A stretch of DNA of 64,000 nt from Crocinitomicaceae bacterium (GTDB taxonomy: Bacteria > Bacteroidota > Bacteroidia > Flavobacteriales_D > Crocinitomicaceae). The stretch is taken from positions 2,170,001 to 2,234,000 of the forward strand of contig JADJGJ010000001.1 in assembly GCA_016708105.1 (NCBI GenBank), read 5' to 3'. The translations under genes and the position numbers were made by a program. Position 1 is the first letter of the stretch, and the number at the start of each line of letters is the position of its first letter. Below are positions 37,074 through 44,679 of the stretch, in pieces. The notes under the pieces were generated by a model. It was not told the DNA's origin. It ran no database searches and was given only the letters and a program-made list of their open reading frames with translations.

Positions 37074-37217
37074 CGGATTAAGCAATAGAATTGGAAAGAT
37101 GTATCTTCAGGTTGCAAAATTAGATTCTCCACGTAGGCACGGGTCGCGACCTGTGCCTACAGAATGTTTTTTTTATTTTGCAACCCCAGTGGGTGTGTAA
37201 TTCTATTGCGTAATCCG
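37074..37217. repeat. 144-bp nested palindrome (MITE/REP-like)
   Basis: Three inverted-repeat layers share one centre: outer arms 37074-37092 and 37199-37217 (18 of 19 bp pair), middle arms GGTTGCAAAAT 37110-37120 and 37175-37185 (perfect), and an inner 28-bp palindrome 37133-37160 around GTCGCGAC. The element fills most of the 215-bp spacer between the TonB receptor and nadA genes. A T-run follows the inner hairpin, so it could also act as a terminator for nadA on the plus-strand side only in part. Confidence 0.9.
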
Positions 37218-37241
37218 GTATAATGTAAAGACAGGTTCTGA

Positions 37242-38237
37242 TCACTTTGAAATATCCAGCATCCGCTCAATTGGAAGCAGGGCTCTTTTGCGCACATCTT
37301 CAGGTACATGAATATCGGGCAATTCATATTTCATGCAGAGATAAAGTTTTTCTAAGCTATTCAATTTCATGTATGGGCATTCAGAACATGCGCATGTAAC
37401 ATTTTGATGAATGGGTGCAGGAATCAAACTTTTATGCGGTACATCTTTTTTCATTTTGTGAAGAATACCTGCTTCAGTTGCCACAATAAATTCTTTGCCA
37501 TCACTTTTTTTCACGTAATCAATCATGCCTGAAGTAGAACCAACATAGTTTGCGATTTTTAGAATATGAGATTCAGATTCAGGATGCGCGATGATTTCAG
37601 CTTTTGGATACTGACGATGCAAATCCAGAATTTTATCAATGGAAAATGCTTCATGCACTATGCAGGCACCATCCCACAACAACATTTCACGGCCTGTTTG
37701 AGACATGATATATTTTCCCAAATTTTTATCCGGTGCAAAAATAATGGGCGTTTCTTTATGTACTGATGCCACAATTTTTTCGGCGTTAGATGAAGTACAA
37801 ACTAAATCACTGAGTGCTTTGATTTCAGCCGAACAATTGATATACGTGATGACAACATGATCAGGATGTGCTTTGACAAAAGGTTCAAATGCCGATGCGG
37901 GGCATGAATCAGCGAGTGAACAACCTGCTTTTAAATCAGGTAAAACTACTTTTTTATCCGGATTTAAAATTTTCGCTGTCTCAGCCATGAAATGTACTCC
38001 GGCAAACACAATCATGTCTGCATTCACCTTTGCTGCTTGTTGAGATAAACCTAAACTGTCTCCTACATAATCTGCCAAATCCTGGATTGCGCCATCTTGA
38101 TAATAATGGGCAAGAATCACCGCATTTTTTTCTTGTTTAAGTTTTTTAATTTCTGCAACCAAATCAATGCCTGCCGGTATTTTCAAATCAAGATAACCAG
38201 TTTCATTCAATTGTTTTCGTGCCTCTTCAAATTCCAT
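37242..38237 (-). CDS. nadA: Quinolinate synthase
   Basis: This 331-residue enzyme condenses iminoaspartate with dihydroxyacetone phosphate to quinolinate in NAD synthesis and holds a [4Fe-4S] cluster. Family motifs are AHYYQDGAIQDLADYVGDSL, KAGCSLADSC, VCTSSNA and the C-terminal CACSECPYMKLN. Cysteines suited to ligate the cluster occur in all three regions. ATG at 38237 (MEFEEARKQL) is preferred; a longer frame to 38315 adds residues without family match. A TAAATTTG box lies 18 bp before this ATG. No nadB or nadC is in the window. Confidence 0.95.
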   Translation of the reverse strand: MEFEEARKQLNETGYLDLKIPAGIDLVAEIKKLKQEKNAVILAHYYQDGAIQDLADYVGDSLGLSQQAAKVNADMIVFAGVHFMAETAKILNPDKKVVLPDLKAGCSLADSCPASAFEPFVKAHPDHVVITYINCSAEIKALSDLVCTSSNAEKIVASVHKETPIIFAPDKNLGKYIMSQTGREMLLWDGACIVHEAFSIDKILDLHRQYPKAEIIAHPESESHILKIANYVGSTSGMIDYVKKSDGKEFIVATEAGILHKMKKDVPHKSLIPAPIHQNVTCACSECPYMKLNSLEKLYLCMKYELPDIHVPEDVRKRALLPIERMLDISK

Positions 38238-38255
38238 AATAACTGAATTGAAATA

Positions 38256-38263
38256 CAAATTTA
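38256..38263 (-). promoter_or_regulatory. Candidate -7 box TAAATTTG before nadA
   Basis: The minus-strand octamer matches TAnnTTTG and ends 18 bp before the chosen nadA ATG, which supports that start. No clear -33 element is seen. Confidence 0.4.
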
Positions 38264-38355
38264 CCTTAAATAATGACACTACATCTGTTTTCATTTTGCA
38301 CTCGGACGTATCCATAAGATCATTTCTGCGTACAATCTCAAGGGCAGTAGCAAAG

Positions 38356-38387
38356 TTTGAATCTATGGTATTATTTCCCTAACTTTG
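38356..38387 (+). promoter_or_regulatory. Bacteroidota promoter TTTG-N20-TAACTTTG
   Basis: TTTG at 38356-38359 and TAACTTTG at 38380-38387 with a 20-bp spacer match the Bacteroidota -33/-7 consensus closely. The ATG of the 365-residue secreted protein gene is 56 bp downstream. This is the best two-element promoter I found in the window. Confidence 0.6.
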
Positions 38388-38443
38388 TTTGTTACGTTTT
38401 GAATGCTCCGCGTTATCTTTTAAAACTGATAGATCAGAACAAT

Positions 38444-39541
38444 ATGAAAAAATGGATTCTCATAGCGCTTTTTATTCCTGCCATAGCTGGGGCTAAAGGC
38501 ATTGAGAACGATACTTTTCTGATACGCAAAGAAGGTGAAATTGCAGAAATTCTTACCAATTTGCGCAAAGCGCAGACTGACATGGACCGCGAAATAATCA
38601 ACATGACGCTGGTTGATGAGATAAAAAATCTGCTTGTTTATCCCGGAGTACTTAACTACCCTTTTTCTAGTTGGACAACGATGTCTACCATTGCAGCTCC
38701 GGATGGTGCATTTAGGTTATTCAACTGGAACATTGAAGATGAAATCGGAATGCACAGTCATTTTTGTTTTTTGGTTAAGCCACTAAACGATGAAAGCAAT
38801 CACGTGATTCAACTTACTGAAGATCGTTTAACTATACCGCCAAGGCCTGACAATACTCTAACTGCTGATCATTGGTATGGAGCCTTGTACTACAATATTG
38901 TTCCGGTAAAAAAGGGAAGCAAAACACTCTACACCATATTTGGGTACAACGGAAATGATCAAACAACAAACAGAAAAATATTGGACGTATTTTATTTCAA
39001 AGGAAAAACTCTTCGCATGGGCTATCCGCTTTTTCAAGAGGCACCCGGATCACAACATTTATTGCGCCGTGTGTTTTTTGAATATTCTGAAAAAGCAATT
39101 ATCACGGTGCGCATGAATGATAATTTAGGGGCCATTGTTTTTGATCACTTAGTACCTGAAACTCCTCAATTGGAAGGTTTGTATGATTATTATATTCCTG
39201 ACATGACCTACGACGGATACAAATGGGAAAACGGTATTTGGGTTTATGTTGAAGATGTAATTGCTTATAATGATCCTGAAGAAGAAATTAAAAGATATTA
39301 TCCGGATGGTGAAGGTGATTCATCATACAGAACAGAAGATGGAAAATGGATTAACCCGGTTGATCCTAATGCACCAAATGGCGGAACCAGTGCTATTGCT
39401 CCCATTGAAAACGTAAATCAAAAAACTAAAAAGAACGGCAAGGTTAGAAAAATTCAATTTCAATTTACCAACCGTTTCAAAGGACCTCGCTCAGCAATTA
39501 CCGGTGATCGGGTTAAACAGAAAAGAGGAAAAAGAAAGTAG
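38444..39541 (+). CDS. Secreted protein of unknown function
   Basis: This 365-residue protein has a signal peptide (MKKWILIALFIPAIAGAKG). I do not recognise the family. The mature part has a mixed alpha/beta look, with tryptophan- and tyrosine-rich stretches (WYGALYYNIVPV, TIFGYNGNDQTT, YPLFQEAPG), and a basic tail (QKTKKNGKVRKIQF, VKQKRGKRK). ATG at 38444 is chosen because it gives the signal peptide and lies downstream of a good promoter; a frame from TTG 38357 starts inside that promoter. It is single and divergent from nadA. Confidence 0.75.
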   Translation: MKKWILIALFIPAIAGAKGIENDTFLIRKEGEIAEILTNLRKAQTDMDREIINMTLVDEIKNLLVYPGVLNYPFSSWTTMSTIAAPDGAFRLFNWNIEDEIGMHSHFCFLVKPLNDESNHVIQLTEDRLTIPPRPDNTLTADHWYGALYYNIVPVKKGSKTLYTIFGYNGNDQTTNRKILDVFYFKGKTLRMGYPLFQEAPGSQHLLRRVFFEYSEKAIITVRMNDNLGAIVFDHLVPETPQLEGLYDYYIPDMTYDGYKWENGIWVYVEDVIAYNDPEEEIKRYYPDGEGDSSYRTEDGKWINPVDPNAPNGGTSAIAPIENVNQKTKKNGKVRKIQFQFTNRFKGPRSAITGDRVKQKRGKRK

Positions 39542-39634
39542 TTGATTTTACAAGAACACACAGTAAAAAATTGCTCTTTACAACAATTCAAAATTGATAT
39601 TCCCTAATTGTTTATGATAATCAACCTGCACAAT

Positions 39635-40960
39635 TCAAGTTGTGCTCACCAATTTTTCACGATAGATATATTTTTTTTGAATAGATTCAAACGGACGATA
39701 GATGTAAAATACTTCCCCGTTTCTGATTTTAATGCGCTCAGGATATTTGAAATACAACTTGAATGATGCTTTCACTGAACCATCCTGCGCGTTGATTTCA
39801 TGCAGGTAAGTGAAGCCGCCTCTGCTGAAAATAGCGTAAACTTTACCGGTCACTTCATCTTGGATGAGCGGTTGCTCCCAACCTGATTTGCGCGCATCAT
39901 GATGATAGTTGATGATTACACTATCTGTTTTTCCAATGCCCGGACGATAATGAAAAAGTTGATCGGTATAATGATCAAAAATGAGAATAGTATCTTCACC
40001 ATACCTGAATAACGGCGCATATAAAGGAGTATAATAAATAGAGTTGGTAAAAACGGTTGCCCCTACCCAAATTTCTTTATCAATGCCCGTTTCAATTTGT
40101 TTTTGATGTGCCCATATTTTGGTGCGTGCATCTACATATTTATATTCAGAACGATACAATTCCATCATCAGAGAATCTTCAATTTTCAGCATGGGTGTGT
40201 ATACAGAATCATCTCGGTTAAACTCATAATAATCAAACGCCGGAAAAATTTCAGAATAATTGGAGAAATAAATGTTTGGCCCAATAGTGTCAAGCACCGG
40301 CACAACATAGCGAAAAAAATAATCACGGTCTTCCAGAAAAATTTCAAACTGCTGATTGACAATTGTCACCAGAAAGATTCTTTCATCAGTGACCAGGTGA
40401 ATATTGTTTCTGAAATCTAGACGCAATTCTGATGCAATTCCGTCAATGTAAAACACATCAAGCTCTTCATTACCTGATCCAATCAATCTAAGTTTACAAC
40501 CGCTTTGAATATTTTTTTCATAGGTAAGAAGGACTAAATTGCCATGTTTATCAAATTCAAAATCTTCAACAGAATAATCTTGTGTGCCAAAAACGGTATC
40601 AGGAGTATTAGCGTAAACAACAATATCAGGAAACGTGCGCACGGAAAGAACAATATCTAAAAACAAGGTATCCCGTTTCAGGCGCTTTTCAGTTTTATAG
40701 GTGATTATTTTTTTATACGTTTCAAATGCTACATGCTGAACATAGAGCGTATCCTGACTGATACTTTTTTTATTCAGATAGAATTTTCCTGAAGCATTTG
40801 TTTTAACGATTTCATTTTTGTCTGAGTAAACAAAACAGCGCGCACCGGGAATAGGGTCTCCGTCAATATCAGTTACTGTTCCTGATATCACATAAGTTTG
40901 CCCCAGCGAATTTAATCCTGCAAAAATTAAAATTATGGATATTAGATTTTGAAACTTCAT
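39635..40960 (-). CDS. Secreted protein with carboxypeptidase-regulatory-like N-domain
   Basis: This 441-residue protein has a signal peptide (to about residue 21, NSLGQ), then a CarboxypepD_reg-like beta-sandwich (YVISGTVTDIDGDPIPGAR, NASGKFYLN). Residues ~110-441 have repeated beta-rich segments that could form a propeller (VEDFEFDKHGNLVLLTY, YDDAR-type turns, AIFSRGGFTYLHEINAQDGSV). The start at 40960 is chosen for its signal peptide; the frame could extend to 40987. The role is unknown, probably envelope-associated. Confidence 0.75.
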   Translation of the reverse strand: MKFQNLISIILIFAGLNSLGQTYVISGTVTDIDGDPIPGARCFVYSDKNEIVKTNASGKFYLNKKSISQDTLYVQHVAFETYKKIITYKTEKRLKRDTLFLDIVLSVRTFPDIVVYANTPDTVFGTQDYSVEDFEFDKHGNLVLLTYEKNIQSGCKLRLIGSGNEELDVFYIDGIASELRLDFRNNIHLVTDERIFLVTIVNQQFEIFLEDRDYFFRYVVPVLDTIGPNIYFSNYSEIFPAFDYYEFNRDDSVYTPMLKIEDSLMMELYRSEYKYVDARTKIWAHQKQIETGIDKEIWVGATVFTNSIYYTPLYAPLFRYGEDTILIFDHYTDQLFHYRPGIGKTDSVIINYHHDARKSGWEQPLIQDEVTGKVYAIFSRGGFTYLHEINAQDGSVKASFKLYFKYPERIKIRNGEVFYIYRPFESIQKKYIYREKLVSTT

Positions 40961-41207
40961 GTAAAGTATAGATGCACAAACGTACAAAATTCCATAAATG
41001 AAATTGAAATATTTGTGATCGTAAGAATTTTAAATTACCACGTACTAAACCTATTAAACCATATTAATCTTTATACTCCTTAAGGTATTTTGGTGTGCAA
41101 ATTAAATTCCTCTATGCGTTGAGAGCAGCGACCTGTAACAAAGTAAGCGCAACTTTACGCAATGAGTGAATACATTATTTTCAAGTATAAAAAATCAAAT
41201 AAAAATG

Positions 41208-41215
41208 TATCTTTA
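41208..41215 (+). promoter_or_regulatory. Candidate -7 box TATCTTTA, 4 bp before xseA
   Basis: TATCTTTA differs from TAnnTTTG only in the last base. It ends exactly 4 bp before the xseA ATG, which would place the transcription start on or next to the start codon. No -33 box is evident. Confidence 0.35.
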
Positions 41216-41219
41216 ACCA

Positions 41220-42617
41220 ATGCCTGAATCCATTGACAATAGAAAAATATTCAGCTTAACAGAAGTAGCCAACAGCATAAGAAAGACCATTGCTGAAAGG
41301 TATACTACCGCTTTTTGGGTAAAGGCAGAGATCAATAAGTTAAATGCGTATGCCAAAAGCGGGCATTGTTTTCCTGAATTAGTCGAAAAAAAAGAGAGTC
41401 AAATAACCTGTGAAATGCGTGCTACCATTTGGAAAAATGATGTAGATAGAATTAACAGGAATTTCAAAACCACCTTGAATGAAACCCTGAAAGACGGCAT
41501 TAAAGTACTTATGCTTGTTACCATTGTGTACGAACCAAAATACGGTTTGTCACTGGTGATTAAAGATATTGATCCATCCTACTCGCTGGGTGAGTTGGAA
41601 CGTGAGAAAAAAGAAACCATTGAAAAACTTAAGAAAGAAAATCTATTTGACAAAAATAAAAAACTGGAGATTGCCTTATTACCGCAACGCATTGCTGTGA
41701 TTTCAATTGAAACCAGCAAAGGTTATCAGGATTTTATTAAAGTGATTGATAAAAACATATTTGGATACAGATTTTTCCACATGCTCTTTCCGGCAGTATT
41801 GCAAGGTGATGCCAGTATACGCACCATTCAAAATCAACTGAAACGAATTGCCGGTGTAAAAAAACATTTTGATGCCGTTGCTATTATTCGCGGCGGCGGT
41901 GGTGATGTTGGATTATCTTCATTCAATAATTATGAATTAGCGAAAGAAATCTGCAATTTTACCTTGCCTGTTTTTACCGGCATTGGTCATTCAACCAACC
42001 TTACCGTGTGTGAAATGGTGGCGTTTCAAAGCGCAATTACCCCAACTGAACTTGGAGATTATTTTCTGCAGAGATTCCATGATGTTGCCGTTCCGGTGCA
42101 GCGTGCTCAGGATATGTTGATTCAACAAATTCCAAAACTGATTGAATTTGAAAAGCGTCAATTTTCACACAGTATTCAACTTTTCAAATCAAGCGTTAAA
42201 AATATTTTGCAAGAGCAAAAGCATCAACTGAAATCAATTACCACTGAGGCCATTCATGAATCTAAAATCAGGCTAAGTTCTGAACGGGAAAATATTTCAC
42301 AAAGCATGCAACTGCTTAAAAAATCAGTAACCACTTTCAAGCGATTGGAAATAGAAGATATTCAAGCGCAGCATGACTTACTGAACAAATACAATCAACG
42401 ATTTCTCAAAACCAAATCAGAAGAAATCAATCAAATTGAAAAAATGGTTCGTTTAGTTGATCCGGTACATGTGCTTAAGCGCGGTTACACAATTACTACG
42501 GTAAATGGTAAACTTCTAAAATCATCTGTTGACGTGCAAAATGGAGATAAATTGGTAACTAAAACATCTGACGGCATTATTATCAGTGAGGCTGAAGAAA
42601 TAAAAAAGGCTGAATAA
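41220..42617 (+). CDS. xseA: Exodeoxyribonuclease VII large subunit
   Basis: This 465-residue catalytic subunit of exonuclease VII degrades single-stranded DNA. It has the N-terminal OB-fold (FWVKAEINKLNAYAKSGHCFPEL), the central nuclease domain with AIIRGGGGDVGLSSFNNYELA and GIGHSTN, and a long coiled-coil region before the C-terminal VKRGYTITTVNGKLL-like tail. Family signatures are complete. The small subunit gene xseB, which often follows, is not visible before the next gene at 42723. Confidence 0.95.
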   Translation: MPESIDNRKIFSLTEVANSIRKTIAERYTTAFWVKAEINKLNAYAKSGHCFPELVEKKESQITCEMRATIWKNDVDRINRNFKTTLNETLKDGIKVLMLVTIVYEPKYGLSLVIKDIDPSYSLGELEREKKETIEKLKKENLFDKNKKLEIALLPQRIAVISIETSKGYQDFIKVIDKNIFGYRFFHMLFPAVLQGDASIRTIQNQLKRIAGVKKHFDAVAIIRGGGGDVGLSSFNNYELAKEICNFTLPVFTGIGHSTNLTVCEMVAFQSAITPTELGDYFLQRFHDVAVPVQRAQDMLIQQIPKLIEFEKRQFSHSIQLFKSSVKNILQEQKHQLKSITTEAIHESKIRLSSERENISQSMQLLKKSVTTFKRLEIEDIQAQHDLLNKYNQRFLKTKSEEINQIEKMVRLVDPVHVLKRGYTITTVNGKLLKSSVDVQNGDKLVTKTSDGIIISEAEEIKKAE

Positions 42618-42710
42618 ATTTTACTGCCTATTCATTGTACTTCAGGGGCAAGTAGCATAAGATTTAACTTTTGTTGTTATCCATAAAAGGTTCAGAAAAT
42701 AAAATCTCAT

Positions 42711-42718
42711 TAAATTTG
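42711..42718 (+). promoter_or_regulatory. Candidate -7 box TAAATTTG, 4 bp before the ATG
   Basis: TAAATTTG is a perfect TAnnTTTG match and ends exactly 4 bp before the ATG at 42723, the same spacing as for xseA and two minus-strand genes. It may drive a leaderless transcript. Confidence 0.4.
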
Positions 42719-42722
42719 AGCA

Positions 42723-43724
42723 ATGGCTGAAATCAAAGATCAACATACAGCATCTGCTCCGGAAAAAAAGGAGAATGAATCACACTCAGACAAGCATCAC
42801 GGATATGCAGTTGTTATTCTGGGTTTGGTAGCAGCTTTGCTAACCATGCCGCTATTCATGTTGCTCTATAAATACATTCCCGCACTGGAAATTAATATTG
42901 GAGCAAACGGAATACGTTTAGATCATATCATTCTCTTTTTGCTGATTTTTTTTGTAGCATATTATTTGTTGCGAAAGTTCAGAACTGTAGTATACATCAT
43001 TATGATTGCAGGATTAGTGGTACTGACCATTACTAATTTTTCAGGCATCTATACCTTAGATCATCTCTATCATGATTACTCTGAATTTCTTTATAACCTC
43101 TCAGAAAATTCGCTTGAAAATGAATTCAGTTACAGCAACACTACTTTTTCAAGAGAACAAGAATTGCGCAATGCCATTGATTATGATAAGCCCGAAGTAA
43201 GAAATTACGCCGCCAGCATTGCGGTTAAACACTTTGAAGCTGAATCTTATTTATCAAAGAATAAAAAATGGGTACAATTTTTCAGCATATTTAAAGAGAT
43301 ATATGGACATTGGAAATACGTGTATGATCCGGTAGGTGAAGAATATTATTCCAAGGCAAGTGAAACACTCACACAATTGAATTATGATGACAATTTTAAA
43401 GGAGACTGTGATGATTATTCCATCTTCATGGCGTCGTGTATCAAAGCGGTTGGTGGTGAAGTACGCCTGATACGCACCGTAGTTGAGCGCAATGGACAAC
43501 GTGGAGGACACATGTATCCTGAAGTGAAATTTGGTAATTCCAAAGATCTTGAAACGGTGGTATACTTGATAAAAAATGTATTCTTCATTGAAGAAGCCAA
43601 AGGAAAATCCATCTATTATTACGAAGATGCTAAAGGATTTATCTGGCTTAACTTTGATTACAATGACGCTTATCCCGGAAATAAATTTCAAAGCGACATT
43701 CGCGAAACTGAGATTCTGATCTAA
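42723..43724 (+). CDS. Membrane protein with transglutaminase-like domain
   Basis: This 333-residue protein has a lysine/glutamate-rich N-terminal tail, then three membrane helices between about residues 25 and 110. The soluble C-terminal part has a transglutaminase-like cysteine-protease core: FKGDCDDYSIFMASCIKAVG supplies the nucleophile cysteine, GGHMYPEV the histidine and WLNFDYND the acidic residue. The triad appears complete. Bacterial members act as proteases or crosslinkers, and the target is unknown. Confidence 0.8.
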   Translation: MAEIKDQHTASAPEKKENESHSDKHHGYAVVILGLVAALLTMPLFMLLYKYIPALEINIGANGIRLDHIILFLLIFFVAYYLLRKFRTVVYIIMIAGLVVLTITNFSGIYTLDHLYHDYSEFLYNLSENSLENEFSYSNTTFSREQELRNAIDYDKPEVRNYAASIAVKHFEAESYLSKNKKWVQFFSIFKEIYGHWKYVYDPVGEEYYSKASETLTQLNYDDNFKGDCDDYSIFMASCIKAVGGEVRLIRTVVERNGQRGGHMYPEVKFGNSKDLETVVYLIKNVFFIEEAKGKSIYYYEDAKGFIWLNFDYNDAYPGNKFQSDIRETEILI

Positions 43725-43853
43725 AAGTTTAAATCCTGTAAAACGTTTTAGGTAAATAACTGCGGTTTATCTGTCAATTTAATGCATTCGTCTAAAAGAT
43801 TTGCGATTCAAGGCAAACCTTGGTACATTTTATTGACTTTGAACCCAAACCCT

Positions 43854-44216
43854 ATGGACATCCGAAACTGCAACTTTCATTGCCCGCACTGCACACACCA
43901 ACTTAATTCAGAAGGATTTATTTCACTTTCTACTAAACGATCTAATGGAGAAGAAGGCACTATCAGATTAGCTACCTCTTTTGGCAATTATGAATACTCA
44001 CATGAACCGGAAGTTAAATTTACCGATGGAGAATTGGTTGCATTTGCTTGCCCTTCATGCCGCAATCAGGTACATTCAGATAAGTATAAAGATTATGCCA
44101 TGATCAAAATGCAAGTCAACGATAAAATTGTATTTGATATTTTGTTTTCACGTGAAGCCGGTAAACGTAAAACGTATATTGTCACTGAAGACGGCATTGA
44201 ATCCTACTCAGAGTAA
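43854..44216 (+). CDS. Small zinc-ribbon protein of unknown function
   Basis: This 120-residue protein has two CxxC pairs: NCNFHCPHC near the start and ACPSCRN near residue 71, consistent with one zinc-ribbon. The rest is beta-rich. ATG at 43854 (MDIRNCNFHCPHC) is chosen because the ribbon begins directly there; upstream residues of the longer frame do not look coding. A repeat cluster follows the stop. Confidence 0.7.
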   Translation: MDIRNCNFHCPHCTHQLNSEGFISLSTKRSNGEEGTIRLATSFGNYEYSHEPEVKFTDGELVAFACPSCRNQVHSDKYKDYAMIKMQVNDKIVFDILFSREAGKRKTYIVTEDGIESYSE

Positions 44217-44490
44217 AGGAGGGAGGAAATTTGCCAGTTTTTGTTGACCCTCGTGTTTTTTTTCCTCTCTTCTCATTCCTCTCTCCGGGAGAGAGAGGAA
44301 GTGACGTTTGTTCGCACTTTTTGGTAACCCTCGTGTTTTTTTTTCCTCTCTTCTCATTCCTCTCTCCGGGAGAAAGAGGAAGTGACCTTAGTTCGCACTT
44401 TTTGTTAACCCTCGTGTTTTTTTTCTCTCTTCTCATTCCTCTCACCGGGAGAGAGAGGAAGTGACGTTAGTTCGCACTTTTTGGAAACTC
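44217..44490. repeat. Three ~80-bp tandem repeats with hairpins
   Basis: Units start near 44248, 44328 and 44409 (CCCTCGTG), with periods of 80 and 81 bp and a degraded fourth edge near 44485. Each has a T-run, a purine/pyrimidine hairpin CCTCTC(T/A)CCGGGAGA(G/A)AGAGG and a GAAGTGACNTTNGTTCGCACTTTTTG segment. It fills the spacer before the alpha-2-macroglobulin gene. The remaining 44491-44679 stretch holds a TATCTTCA box (44631-44638) and nothing else recognisable. Confidence 0.9.
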
Positions 44491-44679
44491 GTGTGTACTG
44501 GTCTTCTTCTACTTTGGAGAGAGTATTGAGTGGAGGATACAGCCTCTGACTCAATGGTTTTAACAAATAATCAAATTTGGATTACGGATAATAATTACCT
44601 TTATTAATAAGGTGAGTGTCTATTGTCTTGTATCTTCACCTCAATTACATTTGACTCCATCAACCTCATCTCAAGCCGT

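Noticed and set aside
44231..44464. 77-codon ORF over the 80-bp repeats
   Set aside because: Follows the repeat period and has no coding character.
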